Of a stretch of 64,000 nt of DNA, positions 44,653-57,202 are shown one piece after another. Below the pieces are notes generated by a model. It was not told where the DNA came from and did not search any database. It worked only from the letters and a program-made list of their open reading frames with translations. Numbering within the stretch: position 1 is the stretch's first letter; each line of letters begins with the position of its first letter. Made by a program: the position numbers and the translations under genes. The stretch covers positions 23,740,491-23,804,490 of the forward strand of contig CM043942.1 of assembly GCA_014529385.2 (NCBI GenBank), given 5' to 3'. The DNA is from Adiantum capillus-veneris (Eukaryota; Streptophyta; Polypodiopsida; Polypodiales; Pteridaceae).

Positions 44653-47600
44653 CATAGGAAAAGAAAAATTATGAAACTAAACAACATAGCTTATGCATGT
44701 TGTCATCCACATACTACCTATTCTAGTGTCCCATACCACTAGAATAAGCAGTATATGTCATACCCTGATGGATCAAGATATCATTGGTCACACTCATCAT
44801 CATCATAATCAATTCTCATCAATCTCAAATCCAATTTCATAAATAGTGTCGTGACAACCCACAAAAATCCAAGTCCAAATATCTGGCAACATATATCCAT
44901 TTCAAATCCAAAATCCAAGTATCCAAATCCAAAATCCCCGGGTAACAAAATCATACCAGGTATAGTGGTGGCTAGCCACTGCAGCATGATTTTGTGATCA
45001 GTGTGCCTCAAGCGGCGAGGCTACACCAATAAGGCATGCTGCCTAAATCGGCAAATCTGCATTTATATTGTTTAAAAATCGTGAATCTATAGTTGGTTGT
45101 TGTGCTGCCTAAATCGGCAAATCTGCACCAGATGAGCATTCACACACTGCCTAAATCGGCGAATCTGTGTCCATGTGACCAATGGACCAGACAATAAAAA
45201 GAAAAAAATATTTACGATCTGTTTGACACCACTTTGGAGTATATCAAAGTACGTACAAAGTTCTGGGATTATTGAAGTACCTCAGGTCGTGTGAGTATGG
45301 TTATAGCTTAATGTCAAATTATGCTCTCAATAGCAATTTAATTTGGTTCAAAGTGCAAGCCACAATATGAGAGATGGCTGGGTTCATAGCTCAAAAGATA
45401 ACACGAAAAAAGAAAAGCAAGGAGGTATTGGGTATACGTACCTTGATGATGTACATGGTATTGGGTATACGTACCTGGATGATGTACATCATTTGAAATA
45501 TATACTAGTTTGTGCGTGGGGAGAGAGGTACAAGTAGGAGAAAGCTGAAACTATCAAATTGACACCAAAGTATAGTTAATAATTTCAAAATGTGTTAATT
45601 TTGTGTTAAGATTTTCCATGAAATAAAGAATATGCCATGCTGATTAAGGTATGATAAGTAAACAATGACTTAACATCTAGAGTGTACAACTGTATATATA
45701 AAAACTCAAAACTATTACACATGGGATGCTTTTATGACTGTTAATATTAAAATTAAAAGGACAAAAGATATAGACACCTACAAACAAATCTTTGGGAGAA
45801 AGGAATGACTTTCAAATCACTAGAATGAAAATATGAATTTTGTTTTATACAAATTGAAGCTCATAATGAGAGGTGTTAGTTTAGGAAAAAAAATCATCAC
45901 ACAAAGTAGCCATGTTTTTTAATTTTTTTTCTATATAAAATAATTATCCTTAATATTAAGTGCTAACATGAGAGATTAAGTGGTCATGGTGTGCGACGGA
46001 CATAATAAAATAGAAGGGACGTGAATTTGAAACGGTCTATCTGTAACTATTTTAGAGTTAGCAGGTAAAAGAGGAAAAAGTAGTAAACATGAAGTAGTAT
46101 GTCAGGAGAATGTAATAGGTGGTTTGTTTATGTATTGTCCACCACAGTACTACAAAAGCTTTGCACTCAACTACTCAATGAAAAGAATCAATGACAATAT
46201 GTTATCATTCAATGTGCACTGGTTATGCTGAGATGAAACAACAAATAAGTAAAATAATCCCTACGAATAGAAACTTAAATTTCCTAGAGCCTAGATGTAA
46301 TGGGGTAGAAGCTGGCCCTAAGTTGGGAGTGGTAGTGTGTGTTTGGGTTATCCGGTTGTGGACATTGTAGTTTGGACACGTTTTCCATGCTTCTTTAGTA
46401 TGAAAGTTCAGCTGGAATAAATTGACAATTCTTATGCACCCATTAGTTGTGCCAAGGATGCACTAATGTGCATGAGGTATTGGATATGATTCTCGCAATA
46501 GTACTAAGAGAATAGTCAAACTCTAATCGTACGCATGGTAATATGGATAGTTATTACCAGAGTTGAGCTTGCAATACTACTTATGTAGAAAATGGATCGT
46601 GATACATCTGCATGACACATGGAGAGTTTGTGGTTTGTGGAGGATTACCAAAATAATGGAACCTTGAATATGGTGAAGTTACAAAGATCATATCACCTAT
46701 GTGCGAAAACTTAAGGGTAATAATAAGATGTAGATGAAGGTGAACTCAATAAATTAATATCAATGAAAACTACCGCAAGAGACCTACAAGATCTACAATT
46801 ATTTAGTTTTCTTTTTCTAATTAAGCATTTCTTAGTGTTCTGAGAAGCAACCGCATCTAGTCTTGCGAGCCCATAGGAAATGACACAATTGAACAGAGCG
46901 TCGATAGTAGCAGAAGAGTACACTGCTAGGACTGGAAATTACAAGTATTAGTGACCATTGATGCTGCAGCGGTTCAGAAGCGTAGACAGCTAAGCATGAG
47001 AACCAACTTAACCACAATCAATGAAGGAAAAATTGGAATTACAAGTAGGAGACCAAATTGACACAATCCTTAATGATCTAATCCAATGCCTAGGTGTTAA
47101 AATAAATGAAGGAAGGTGAAAGTCTCGAATTGAAAGGCTAATAATGTCAGAGGAAAATCATTGTTGTCATCAATTCCCGTAATTGCTCAGCATCAAAGAA
47201 AGTATTGAAGTGGTCATCAAAGCGCGTCCTCAATGTCCGCCGTTGTAAGGAGTCGTACCGAGAGGGGGAAGAGAGATAGAGAAATGAAATGCTATATGAC
47301 TCGTCGTCAAAAGGCCAAATTTACATATGAAGCCAAATTGATACAATCTGTGTGAATCCAACACAATGTCTGGATACAAAATAAAGTGAGGTAAAGAGAA
47401 AGCCTTAAGTCAAAAAACGTGAAAAATCCTTGCAGTAGTTGCTCAAGAGCTTTGTCAACGGTCGCCCTGACCCCGTTGAGAGGTATGGTTGATGATGACA
47501 GCTCGGAGACGGGCGGTCGGAACTGATGCCATGTCGATTGTCTCCTCGCTCTCTTGTAAGCTTCGTCTGAAATTGCCCCTGTAGGTAGTCGTACTAGGAG

Positions 47601-49482
47601 GGGAGAAAGAGAGAGATAAAAGCTGCCCTGTCCTTCAAGCCCACCTCTCTGCACCTGTAGAAGAATCCCTAATGGTTGTTGTAGTTCCCAAAATCGTCAT
47701 TAGCATCGTGGTTGTGATTGTGGCCCTCATCCTCATCATGATTCTCTGCTGCGTCTGTTCCTACTTGCGAGACTGCTTCAGCTGTGTCCGAAGCTGCCTC
47801 CAATAGATCTTGTCTTTGTGTGCATGGAGAACCGCTTGGGGTGGTTGCGGGCAATTGAGTGCGAGTACAAGGGTGGAGGAATCCAGTTGGTGCGTGTGAG
47901 AGATTGTGTAGTAGATAATGATGTTGAAGCAAAATTATTGTGGATGTTATCTGTTTGAGATTGATCCCGGGAGGAACTGCTAAAAATTTCATTTCTGGTT
48001 GAGCCACATTCTTGCTGGACAAATATTATGGGGTTGCACTTAGTGGTGGGGGGGAGTTGAGTGCATGGCATCCTGCTCATGGATGAGAGCTATAGCCGTA
48101 CGTGATCAACATCATCAGAAGTGAACATGCCGATGTGCATGCGGAGTCACCAAGGTGGTGGTGTGTGAGTTGGTTGGCCACTCGTTGTAGGAGGGTGAGG
48201 GGTACGTGTCATGCCTATTGCAAATCTGCCAGTAGTTGCATGCAAAGTCAAATGTGAGGAGGGTGAGCAGAGTTGGATGTGTGGCCAAGGTCGGCTGCAG
48301 GTTATGCATGGGTGTGAGCAACACCAGTTGCATGCGAAAGCAAAAGTGAGCAGCTACAAAAGGTTAGATGTGTAGTTGGGGGCCGTACTTTTCATTGTGG
48401 CGGCTCTTGTGATAGGCAAAATTAAACCAAGAGTCGGTTGCATGGATTGTGTTGTGGGCGTTAGTGATGGCCGCCAATGATGACAAGGGGGGGAGGTGGT
48501 GGTTGACGACGATAAAGAGAGGCAGTTGAACTGCAGTCAATGCAAGAGAAAGATTGAGAGACAGAGAGGAGAAGAGCGACTCTGCTTTGTGGGAAAGTGA
48601 GAGAAGGAAGTGTTGCGGACATGCAGAATTTTGACTTGCAAACTGGTTGAAAGGGAGGTGCAAGGTAGGCTGCGCCGTAAAAGAAAAGGGTTGCATGCCA
48701 CCAAAAAAAATGAAATAAAAATGCCACCAAAAAAAATGAAATAAAAATTGCAGGTGCTGCCAACCAGATTGGGGAAAAGCGTTCTGCTAATGCAACCCTC
48801 ACAGTTTGGACGTGGTCGGGGACGACAAGGGTGCCGTGTTGCCAGTGTCAAAACTGCCGTCTGCTGATGATGTTGCCTCCATGCGCTGGTAGATGTTGGT
48901 CCTAGTGTTTCTCCACTGGCTTTTCTACTGCGATAGAGCATTGTCCTGCCAGGCCGTCATTGCCCAAAAACCCTAAAGTTTCCTACTTGAAAGTGTTCAA
49001 ATATTAATCGCTCTCTTACTTTCTTTGTTAATGGCATGTGCCCCCTTCTACCTTATCTACCCAAATTCTACCTTATCTACCCAAACACTTCAAAGGCTCT
49101 TGGTCTCATGGTAAACTGCCTAGCAATGGACATACTACCTTTTGACAGTTTTGAAAGCTTCATTAGGCTCCAGCTTCTTGATCTTTGTCCGTGCTTGGCT
49201 TATGCAAGACTAACTAATTCTACTAATCAAACATGACTCTTTTATTAAATATAATTGGATCCTAATTAAACTAGTCTACATAAGATCTAGTTAAGATGAA
49301 GATTAAGGTAGTCTTCATAATAAATCTTTTTTTTATAAAAGAAATATGATAAATTACATTCAATTTGACCGATAACATCATGATCAATAGAAGTTGTGAA
49401 ACAAATAAACTTAGCTCTACGGTATGCTTATGGCGATCCTCTTTGTGGGCGTGATGATCATACCACCAGGAGTGTTTCGCAG
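44651..49482. other. Interior of W, no recognised gene
   Basis: Holds a cluster of short repeats built on CTGCCTAAATCGGC (45037-45172), a 32-bp tandem duplication (45424-45487) and a 26-bp tandem duplication (48692-48745). A more GC-rich 47.2-48.9 kb zone has overlapping minus-strand frames. Two of those frames have low-complexity or hydrophobic runs, and none shows a domain. Confidence 0.6.
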
Positions 49483-49494
49483 GCTCTGATACCA
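49483..49494 (-). other. Primer-binding site of W
   Basis: Exact TGGTATCAGAGC on the minus strand, one base from the LTR edge. Confidence 0.9.
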
Positions 49495-49495
49495 C

Positions 49496-49942
49496 TACTA
49501 CAAATGTAAGACGTAGCGTCCCTACAAAATACCTTGAATAGCATGATAGAAACAACAAAACACCGCAAATATGCATACCTAATGAAGCTTGTGAGCATAT
49601 AATCGAATCGTACACGAACAGAGAGGAAAAGAGACCGAGTGCATGCGCATCTTCTAGAGTGGAGTACTACGCCGGCACGACGAGAGAGAAGAGGGAACAG
49701 GAGAGAAGAACAATGTAAACACTAGGTGCAATCTCCCCCGTGCAAGAGTCAGCATTTTCCTCTTGCACGTATTTATTATAGATTAGTGAATGCTCAAATG
49801 AATACATATTGACAGGCTAGGCAATAATTGGCTAGGGCTCATAAAGAGCACTTAAATGATAGAATATATTATTCTTTCGCATAACTCTTGGCATTTTTCA
49901 CCTGTCAGCTGCATAAAATATCAAAATATCAATTTCATTACA
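49496..49942 (-). repeat. 5' LTR of W
   Basis: 447 bp, clearly homologous to the 3' LTR. The inner terminal CA has become TA, and an extra ATGTAAGAC lies near that end. The inverted repeat GTGCAAGAG/CTCTTGCAC is kept. The TATA box is changed to TATAATAA. Confidence 0.85.
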
Positions 49943-50045
49943 AAAGATGCTCCCATATTTACATCGGGACAACTTAGGAAAGGCATGAATCAAATATCTT
50001 CTTCTCAAACCTAAAGAGATCATCAATAATTATCATTAGAAGAGG
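49943..50045. repeat. Long repeat Y, copy B, segment 3
   Basis: Matches 14618-14719. Begins with W's right AAAGA and ends with AGAGG (50041-50045), the left target-site duplication of V. Confidence 0.85.
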
Positions 50046-51673
50046 TGTTGGGGCCCTCTTACCCTGGTCGGATGTGCCAAAGATATCCGACTACCCATCA
50101 TTTGTACACACCTTATTCTTTAGTAGATAGAAGAACAAGGGGGTCTCTAACACACATTGTGATGAGCTGATCCACCCATATTTTGTGTTTACTCTCTCTC
50201 TCCTTCTCCCTCTCCACACAAATACCACATTTGTACACTCACAATTGGTACGTATCATAGTGCATGGTGTTCATGGAGAGCACATAGTGTTGAGAGCTTT
50301 GATGCGATAGCTTGCTCACTTTTGATGGTGGAGAGATAAAGAATGCTTGGAAACTTTGTGAAAACCCAGTGGCACCTTATGAGCTCAGCTGAGAGTGATG
50401 TATGCTCTTGTGGAAGCTCAGAAGAGAGTGTGGAGATTGTGCGTAGGTGAAGGTGCTGCCCTTAAAATTGTGTGCGCAACAACACTTTTTTCAAATTCAT
50501 AAATTCTCCTTATAGAGAGCAGATCTAAAAACTTGTCCCCTTAGCCCCTCCATTTTGACATGGTCTACAACTTTGCAGAAGAACCTTTCTACAAAATCCT
50601 CATCGTTTTGCTGATATTCAGCTCATACTAAGTGTATACAAAACTTTCAGGTTTCTGTTTTTGTGCAACATGCAGATTTGATGTACTTTTGGAAGTACGA
50701 TAGGTGCTCGAACTTGAATGCATAAATTCTAAGTTGAAGATGTAATTTTAGCTTGTATAGAGATTGTGGTTTTGAGGGTTTTTTGGTAGATTTGGGTAAA
50801 GAATCATGGAGGCATTTACACACCATTGAAGCGATCTCTTGAGAGATGCAATTTTTTGAGAAAATAATCGGAGCTTCTTTCACAGGTTTCCACATTTTGT
50901 AGAGATTTGATGCATATTGAGTGCGGGTATGATGTGCACTTATTGGTTGTGTTTGAGCTTTGCAGCTTGTTGGTTAATTGGATTTGATAACCATTTTACT
51001 AGCAAAACTCTGGCAAATTTTTCCCAACAATTTTATGCACATGATTTGATGCGATCCAAGTTGTGATTGCAGGTTTCACTCAAGGATTTTGCATGGTGTT
51101 CTTTGTAGGTGGGAGATCATTGTGTGTATGCCTCGATACCGCACTAGGTGAGCTTGGCAATTAGCTCAAGGTTTGTAGTGTCTTGTACAGCGGGTACAGC
51201 TTATGTATTGACATTGTGGGAGCTTTATGCTCATTGATTCCAATTGAGAGATTCTTGGATTTTTTGCCATTGTGTTTGGCATTGTGTTTTGAAAATTGTT
51301 TATTTCCTCGTTTTCTGGTGACATTTTGCTCCAGTTATAGAGGAGACTGGCGGTTTCTTCATGCCGGTTTCTCATTAGGTTTTATGCGTTTTTGTGACAA
51401 ATGCTAGAGAGATTTTTTAGCCAAGTTTTGGCTTATGCCTATGCAGATCATCATTTTGCTTGCACTCTCATTGCGTATGGTCACAAGTTATGCACCATTG
51501 GTTCTTGGTTTTGGCAGAGGGTTATACGTTTTATGGGATATTTGCCATAGTTTTGGTGGCAGGTGTTTGATCGGCTAGTTTTCTTTTGCATTGTGTTGAG
51601 AAGTTATGTTCTTGTGGACATTACATTTACACTGTATGTGGGCTAGTCTATAGAGTCATTTTGTGCTCAATTA

Positions 51674-52180
51674 TGGCATCTTGCAATGATAGTTTGTCAT
51701 TGGATACACAGGTTGGTGTATCAAGAAGATCTCAAAGGCATAAACCTATGGTTTGCTGGCATTGTGGAAGACTAGGCCACATGAGTAGATGTTCTTTCAA
51801 GCATTGGAGACAACGGAGGATTCCATTGGTTTTTGTTGAGAGTACAAGTGTGGTAGACACTCCTACTTTTGCAAGTTCACCTAGACAAGCGTGGAGTTTG
51901 TCTCACAATTTGCAACCTGATAGTAGTGCTTTACGTCATGTTACTCCTTAGGGAGTGGTTTAGCATGTTTTCTACTCTGAGACAAGATGGTGTTCATGGT
52001 ATGGGTGATATTCATTTATACTTTTCCAGTGGGAGTATACTTGTGCTCCATGATGTTCAATATGTGTCGGATGCTCATAGGAGATTGATCTCCACCTTGG
52101 AGCTCAGAGGTCATGGGTGTCATGTTCATTTGATTGATGAGTCTTACTTGACAAGGAGAGGTTTTCTTGTGATAGCGTGA
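51674..52180 (+). pseudogene. V: remnant of copia gag end and pre-integrase region
   Basis: An ATG opens MASCNDSLSLDTQVGV. A zinc-knuckle-like CWHCGRLGHMSRC follows, one residue short between His and the last Cys, and the frame stops at 51951. A second frame then gives GMGDIHLYFSSGSILVLHDV and YVSDAHRRLISTLELRGHGC. This matches the region between protease and integrase in copia polyproteins, where residues like V-L-x-x-V-x-Y-V-P and NLIS are usual. No catalytic domain remains. Confidence 0.7.
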
Positions 52181-53229
52181 GGCCATCGTGGTGCTCGTTT
52201 GACTCTTCTCTCCGTTCTTGGTGCCAGATTTTCCATAGTCTTTGTGAGTTCATTACCATGCAGACAGTCACTATCTATGCGAGTATACTTTGCTGATCAA
52301 TAGCATCACACTTTGTTCGTTGTGCATGCAGGGTTCTAAGGATACACATGTAGAGAAAGATATCTCTTTGAATGCATGACTAGAGTAATCAGCAATGGTG
52401 GTGCAGATTTTGATGCTTTGGTCAAGGAGCAAAGAATTGAGTCACATGTGCAAGACGGCATAGACTCAATTACGTTACAGTCATGTCAACGAGAGACTAG
52501 ACAGATATCTTTCACGAATGAACTCTAGAGTGTTGTGCATGAAATGTTTGTAGATGCATAGTTAGAGCAATAATGTTCTAGCCAGAGACAACATATTGAT
52601 CCTCTTAGGACAGAGATGCCTCCGACCATGGATATGAGTGATAAGGAGTTCTTTGACATGCACAGGCTAGTATGGTGATACCAAGACATGCGGATACAGT
52701 TCCTATGGAGGATGAGGGAGTGATGACTATCCTAGAGTCAAGATTGATATGTCCATGTGTGACTAGTTCTGGTGGTGATGCAGTGAGCATTGAGATACAT
52801 ATTGTGGATAGATTGGCAAAGGTCATTGCACATGGTGTTAATGTGATTGGCATGGATATGCTAGCATAAATTACGCATTTATTATCACCCTTTGGGACTC
52901 TCATGTATGACCTCTTAGTGTCAAGACCCAACATAGCATCTATAGTGGGGCTATAGTGGGAGCATATATAGTTGGACTTGTCAATTGTGTGGTGACTAAC
53001 ACTATCATGATGCACCATGGAGCAGTGCAGGTCATTATAGGATACATATAGGGTATGCATGTTGATTCTAGCACGGATATACACTTTCACACGCAGCTAG
53101 AGACTATATGACACCATGCATTGAATTTGAGAGATCGAGTGGGCATAGATTGAGATGAGTTACCTTCTAATACCTCATGTACATATGTTAGGTTCTATAG
53201 TAGTAACACTTATTTGCACATTTGCCTTT
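52181..53229 (+). other. V: 3' interior without recognised coding
   Basis: About 1 kb with frames of 60-160 codons on both strands. I could not match it to copia pol. It may be a scrambled remnant or replacement sequence. Confidence 0.45.
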
Positions 53230-53394
53230 AAGTGGGAGATTGTTAGGGTAACGGTTGTGTGTCCCTTACCCCAGTCGGATGTGCCCGAGACGTCCGACTG
53301 CCTATCACTTGTGTACACCCTATTCTTTACTAAGTAGAAGAATAAAGGGCTCTCTCACACGCACATTGTGATGAGCTGCTCCACCCACATCCTT

Positions 53395-53483
<89 letters not shown>

Positions 53484-53509
53484 ACCCACACCGCATTTGC
53501 ACACTCATA

Positions 53510-53756
53510 AGAGGAGCATGTTAATAAACTAGTAAGTGAAGTTCAAGAGAGTGAAGCTCAAGAGAGTGAAGTTCAGTGTGGTGTAAAATGCTCATAGAGA
53601 GAGGGGGAAACAAAACCCTTGAACAGTGCAAACTTCAAAGTCACCAAGTAGGTACTCTTAATGTGAAATTCAGAGTAGTCTAGGAGGAGTAGGTCCGATC
53701 TATGCAAGAAGGAAAGAAATAAAACAAAGGGTGGGCGGTGGGGAAGGGGGGGGGGG

Positions 53757-53812
<56 letters not shown>

Positions 53813-55000
53813 GCAATTATTTCCACCCGTATTCCCAAGTGACCACCCACTAATACACAAGGTAAGCATCCACCAATTCTTGCAAACTTTAAGAAAAGCA
53901 AAAAGTCCCCAAGGGGACACCCCATATAAGAAAGAAAGTGTTTGATTTTGTAAAATAATAAACAGGTCAAACCAAGACATATGCGGGGCAAAAAGTTCAC
54001 AAAGACTAATCACTCCCTCACACACCCTAATACAAGAAGCCTTTCTAAGGGGAAAGTTATAGTCAATGAATACTCAGTCAAATTATCATATATGCATAAC
54101 GACAGTAAGGTTTATAGATGAGCTAGGTCCTTGTCTTCAAGGTTGTACTATAGCAAACCTAAACATATTTAATCAAGGATAGACTCTCACGTGCATCTAT
54201 ATAGAGAAGACAACAGATATTGTTAGCCTTGGATTAGTTTTATAGGTGTCAAAGAGCCTATCACTCATTATGTTGTCAAAATGGACACAGTATTAGCTTA
54301 ACTACACTCCTAATCAATTCAACTATGTGGCGTGTGTGTGGGGGAGCAGGAGAGGGGGGGTGGGGGGTAAATGCCCAAAAGAAGTTAGAAGACATTCCAT
54401 GCCGTTAACATAGAGAGCAAGCAACTATACCCTTCACCCTCTCCTACCCATAGGTGTAACCAAGCATAAAGCAAGGCATTGTTGCTTTTGCATCCCCCCC
54501 CCCCCCTCGCCTTTCATCCCTTCCGTGAGAACCACTTTTGGATGCGATTGCAATTCACCCTTCTTGTGTTATTGTTTCCTTGTTGGTGGACGTGACGGAT
54601 GTCACTTATCAATTGTTTTTTACCATTGTGTTTAGTGTATTTTTTATTGACTAAAATCACAAAATCTTGCCTAGATTTCAAGCTAACCTTGAACAAAGGC
54701 CATAAAATTTTCCACATTTCAGTGTAAGGCTGGGTCTCAGCTATATCACATACACTCAACAAGAGGGTATATTATAGTTCTTGAGAGTTACGGATTTACT
54801 CTTACAAGAAAGGAATTTTTACTCCAATTCAAAATCTTGGCATCTTCGTTGTCCATGTGGCATAGGTTTTTAAATGAAAGCACTTGCTTTTTTTATTGAC
54901 AAAGTAGACCATCAGTGTGCATCGGATTTGCACCAAAGCACAATTAGCATATGACCCCAACTCTCTCTCAACCTTCGGCATGCAGGGTGCAATAGCAACT

Positions 55001-55046
<46 letters not shown>

Positions 55047-55224
55047 ACTTCTTTTTCTCAAATTTTTGTTGTTGCACTTCCAAATTCAACCACTTATGCT
55101 TGCATCTTGAAAGCCTATGACCCTATACAAAACATTTATATGGGTCAATAGATTCAACCATAGCGTGGTAACCTCAAGAAAGCTCTAGATTGACTTCCTT
55201 TCGTGATTGTCATCACTTGAAACA
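53510..55224. other. Copy B sequence right of V, non-coding, with simple repeats
   Basis: Starts with the AGAGG repeat, then a short tandem GTGAAGYTCAAGAGA motif. Tracts include G12 (53746-53757), (GA)24 (53762-53810), C13 (54494-54506) and (CA)19 (55002-55040). No gene seen. It is probably the continuation of Y, with no copy A counterpart in the window to test this. Confidence 0.5.
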
Positions 55225-55796
55225 TGTTGATTTGCAAGATAGGCCCAAAATTGTTGTGGCAATTACCGAACATTGTGTTGTATTCACTAGATGAAAAGGA
55301 AAGGTCTCTTTCTAGATGCAATGACTTATCTTGGACCTTGACGAAATATGGCCTTATGAAAGATGTTAATAGTGGTGAGACCTTTCATGATAATATTGCT
55401 TGTTTGGGGCCACTGGAGATCGAAAGATGTCATGCTTGGTAGTGCTTGACCACATCTATTGCAGAAACATGACGATGGCAAGGAAGATTTAGGCTATTTT
55501 TACTAGATGCAAAGGGAAGGCCTCTTTCTAGACAAAAGAACTTATCCTTGCACCTTGAAGGCATGTGGCCTTATGCAAGGCCTTCACATGGATGAGAATT
55601 TTTTATGAGCTTGCTAGTCTGAAGCTACTGTAGAAAGATGTGATTGGTGGTGCTTTGGTCAATATGTATACCAACGTAGTGACATCATTAGAGCCTCTCA
55701 AGAACGTCATCACATAGAGCGTATTAATTGTAGGATATGTTCAACATGGTTGGGGCAAAGAAACTATGGGCTATTTTGATCAAATGTGAAGGGAAT
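55225..55796 (+). pseudogene. PPR gene relic, 5' part
   Basis: Decayed PLS-class PPR repeats, the RNA-binding repeats of plant organelle RNA-processing proteins. Recognisable pieces are EGLFLDKRTYPCTLKACGLM, GGALVNMYTN and IVGYVQHGWGKETMGYFDQM. An earlier partial repeat reads LTKYGLMKDVNSGETF. Stops and frameshifts are frequent. The reading ends inside a repeat (FDQM-stop-REF) where element K begins, and the continuation lies beyond K. Confidence 0.75.
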
Positions 55797-55977
55797 TTTT
55801 AGGGTTCAGGACAATTGGCCAACCTCCATCACACTGATCGTACTAACCTTATCTATTCTTTGATCATATAGAACAATAAGGAGTAGTGAGGTATTCTAAT
55901 CCTCATTGAGAGTTCCACCAAGACTCTGTGTCTACTCTTCTTTGCCCTCTTCCTCCGCACACACCATGCACTCTTTA
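55797..55977 (+). repeat. 5' LTR of K
   Basis: Reads TTTTAGGGTTCAGG (TGTTAGTGTTCAGG in the other LTR) to ...CTCTTTA, so both terminal dinucleotides have mutated. A PBS-like TGGTATGAGAG follows at 55980-55990. Confidence 0.75.
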
Positions 55978-55990
55978 AGTGGTATGAGAG

Positions 55991-56206
55991 TTGAAGGTTG
56001 TGCTACTCCTCTCCCAACATTTCCCTCTTCTCGAGAAGCTTCACATCGGCTACATTGGCAACAAATCAAAGCTCAAAGCTTCCATAGCTATGGAGGAATT
56101 GTGATCTTGGCACATAGAGCTTACGTATCAAGGTGGCAAGGGGCTTAAGACCACAAGGCACAATGGGTGAGAGATTGAGCTTTTTGTGAGCTCAGAGACA
56201 GAGCGG

Positions 56207-56260
<54 letters not shown>

Positions 56261-57202
56261 CAGGTTGCTCAGTCTAGGAAAAATTTATATCAGGTCACTA
56301 TTTTGCTTATAACTTGAGCTACAAAACTCAGAATAAAAAACTTTTCTATCAAAATGGAGTTCTCTTCAAGCTCTCCATATGCGTTCTTGGCATTAATGTA
56401 GGTCCTTTCTAGTTTTGAAGACTGATTTGATTGGTCATGCATAGTCGTTGATGACTTCTTGGAGACAAATCTCAAATACAGTTTTATATGCGCAGAGACA
56501 ATCACAGGTTCACTAGAGACAGTAGATCTAGGAGCATCTTTGGTAGTGATAGCCATTATAATTTCAATTGGAGTTTGGATGCATATTGTTTATGTGTGAC
56601 TAGCACTTGAGAGTGTCTTTTGAATACTACCATTGTACCTCATTGTGGAGCCAATTTTGGCTTGTTTCGGTAGCCCTAATTGTTTCTGAGACTCGGCTCA
56701 AAAGAGCCCGTTCTGAGAAAATGGCTAGTCATGTTTGCATAACTTTTTGTGAGGGTCATTGCATGAGGTTTTTTGAAGCTAAGCACTGGGGGCCAGGTTA
56801 CCAAGTGTGAGGTGAATTAGGTTTCTAGAGATCCCCATTTGTGGCCTCACCATAAGGTATGCATAGATAGATATAGGTGTTATGATGCCAAGTTCAACGG
56901 TTTCTTTGAGCAGTATATACCACGTTATGCCTAGTCAGCACTCTTGGTTGGTTTATGCATTGCTTTTGGCTCAATTTTTGCTTGATATTTTGATCTCTCT
57001 ACAGAGGAGACTCTATCAAATGTTTTCCATGAGTCCTCTAGCTAAGTATAGCACTCGTTTGCATTGACTTTGTAGTGGATTTTTTTTAGCTTTTCTAGTT
57101 GAGATTTTGATCTTTGTGCAAAGGATCTTTCTACTATAATTTTCTTAGAAAATTTTCCATGAATTCTAGTCTCACTCTCTTGCATTTTGCTATTGGCAAT
57201 CA
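55991..57202 (+). other. K leader
   Basis: Contains a (GA)25 tract (56209-56259). The minus-strand open frame at 56290-56556 is probably coincidental. Confidence 0.6.

Larger units (their letters stand above)
44060..49942 (-). mobile_element. Large non-autonomous LTR element W
   Basis: 5883 bp with two LTRs, a PBS, a purine tract and a perfect AAAGA target-site duplication (44055-44059, 49943-49947). The unoccupied site is visible at 14618-14622. The 5-kb interior has no gag, protease, RT or integrase motif on either strand, only unrecognised frames up to 134 codons. This is the layout of a LARD-type element, which would need proteins from another element. Confidence 0.9.
50046..53509 (+). 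mobile_element. Short copia derivative V, copy B, complete ends
   Basis: The 5' LTR is 50046-50243 (TGTTGGGG...CACTCACA). The 3' LTR is 53241-53509, lengthened by (CT)n and (GT)n tracts and ending ACTCATA. AGAGG flanks both sides (50041-50045, 53510-53514). The PBS is disturbed (TGGTACGTATCATAGTG), and a purine tract AAGTGGGAGAT precedes the 3' LTR. At 3464 bp it is too short for a full copia: integrase core, RT and RNase H are missing. Confidence 0.88.

Noticed and set aside
47307-48941. A host gene in the W interior
   Set aside because: Minus-strand frames overlap in different phases, show no domain and are partly low-complexity; capture is possible but unsupported.
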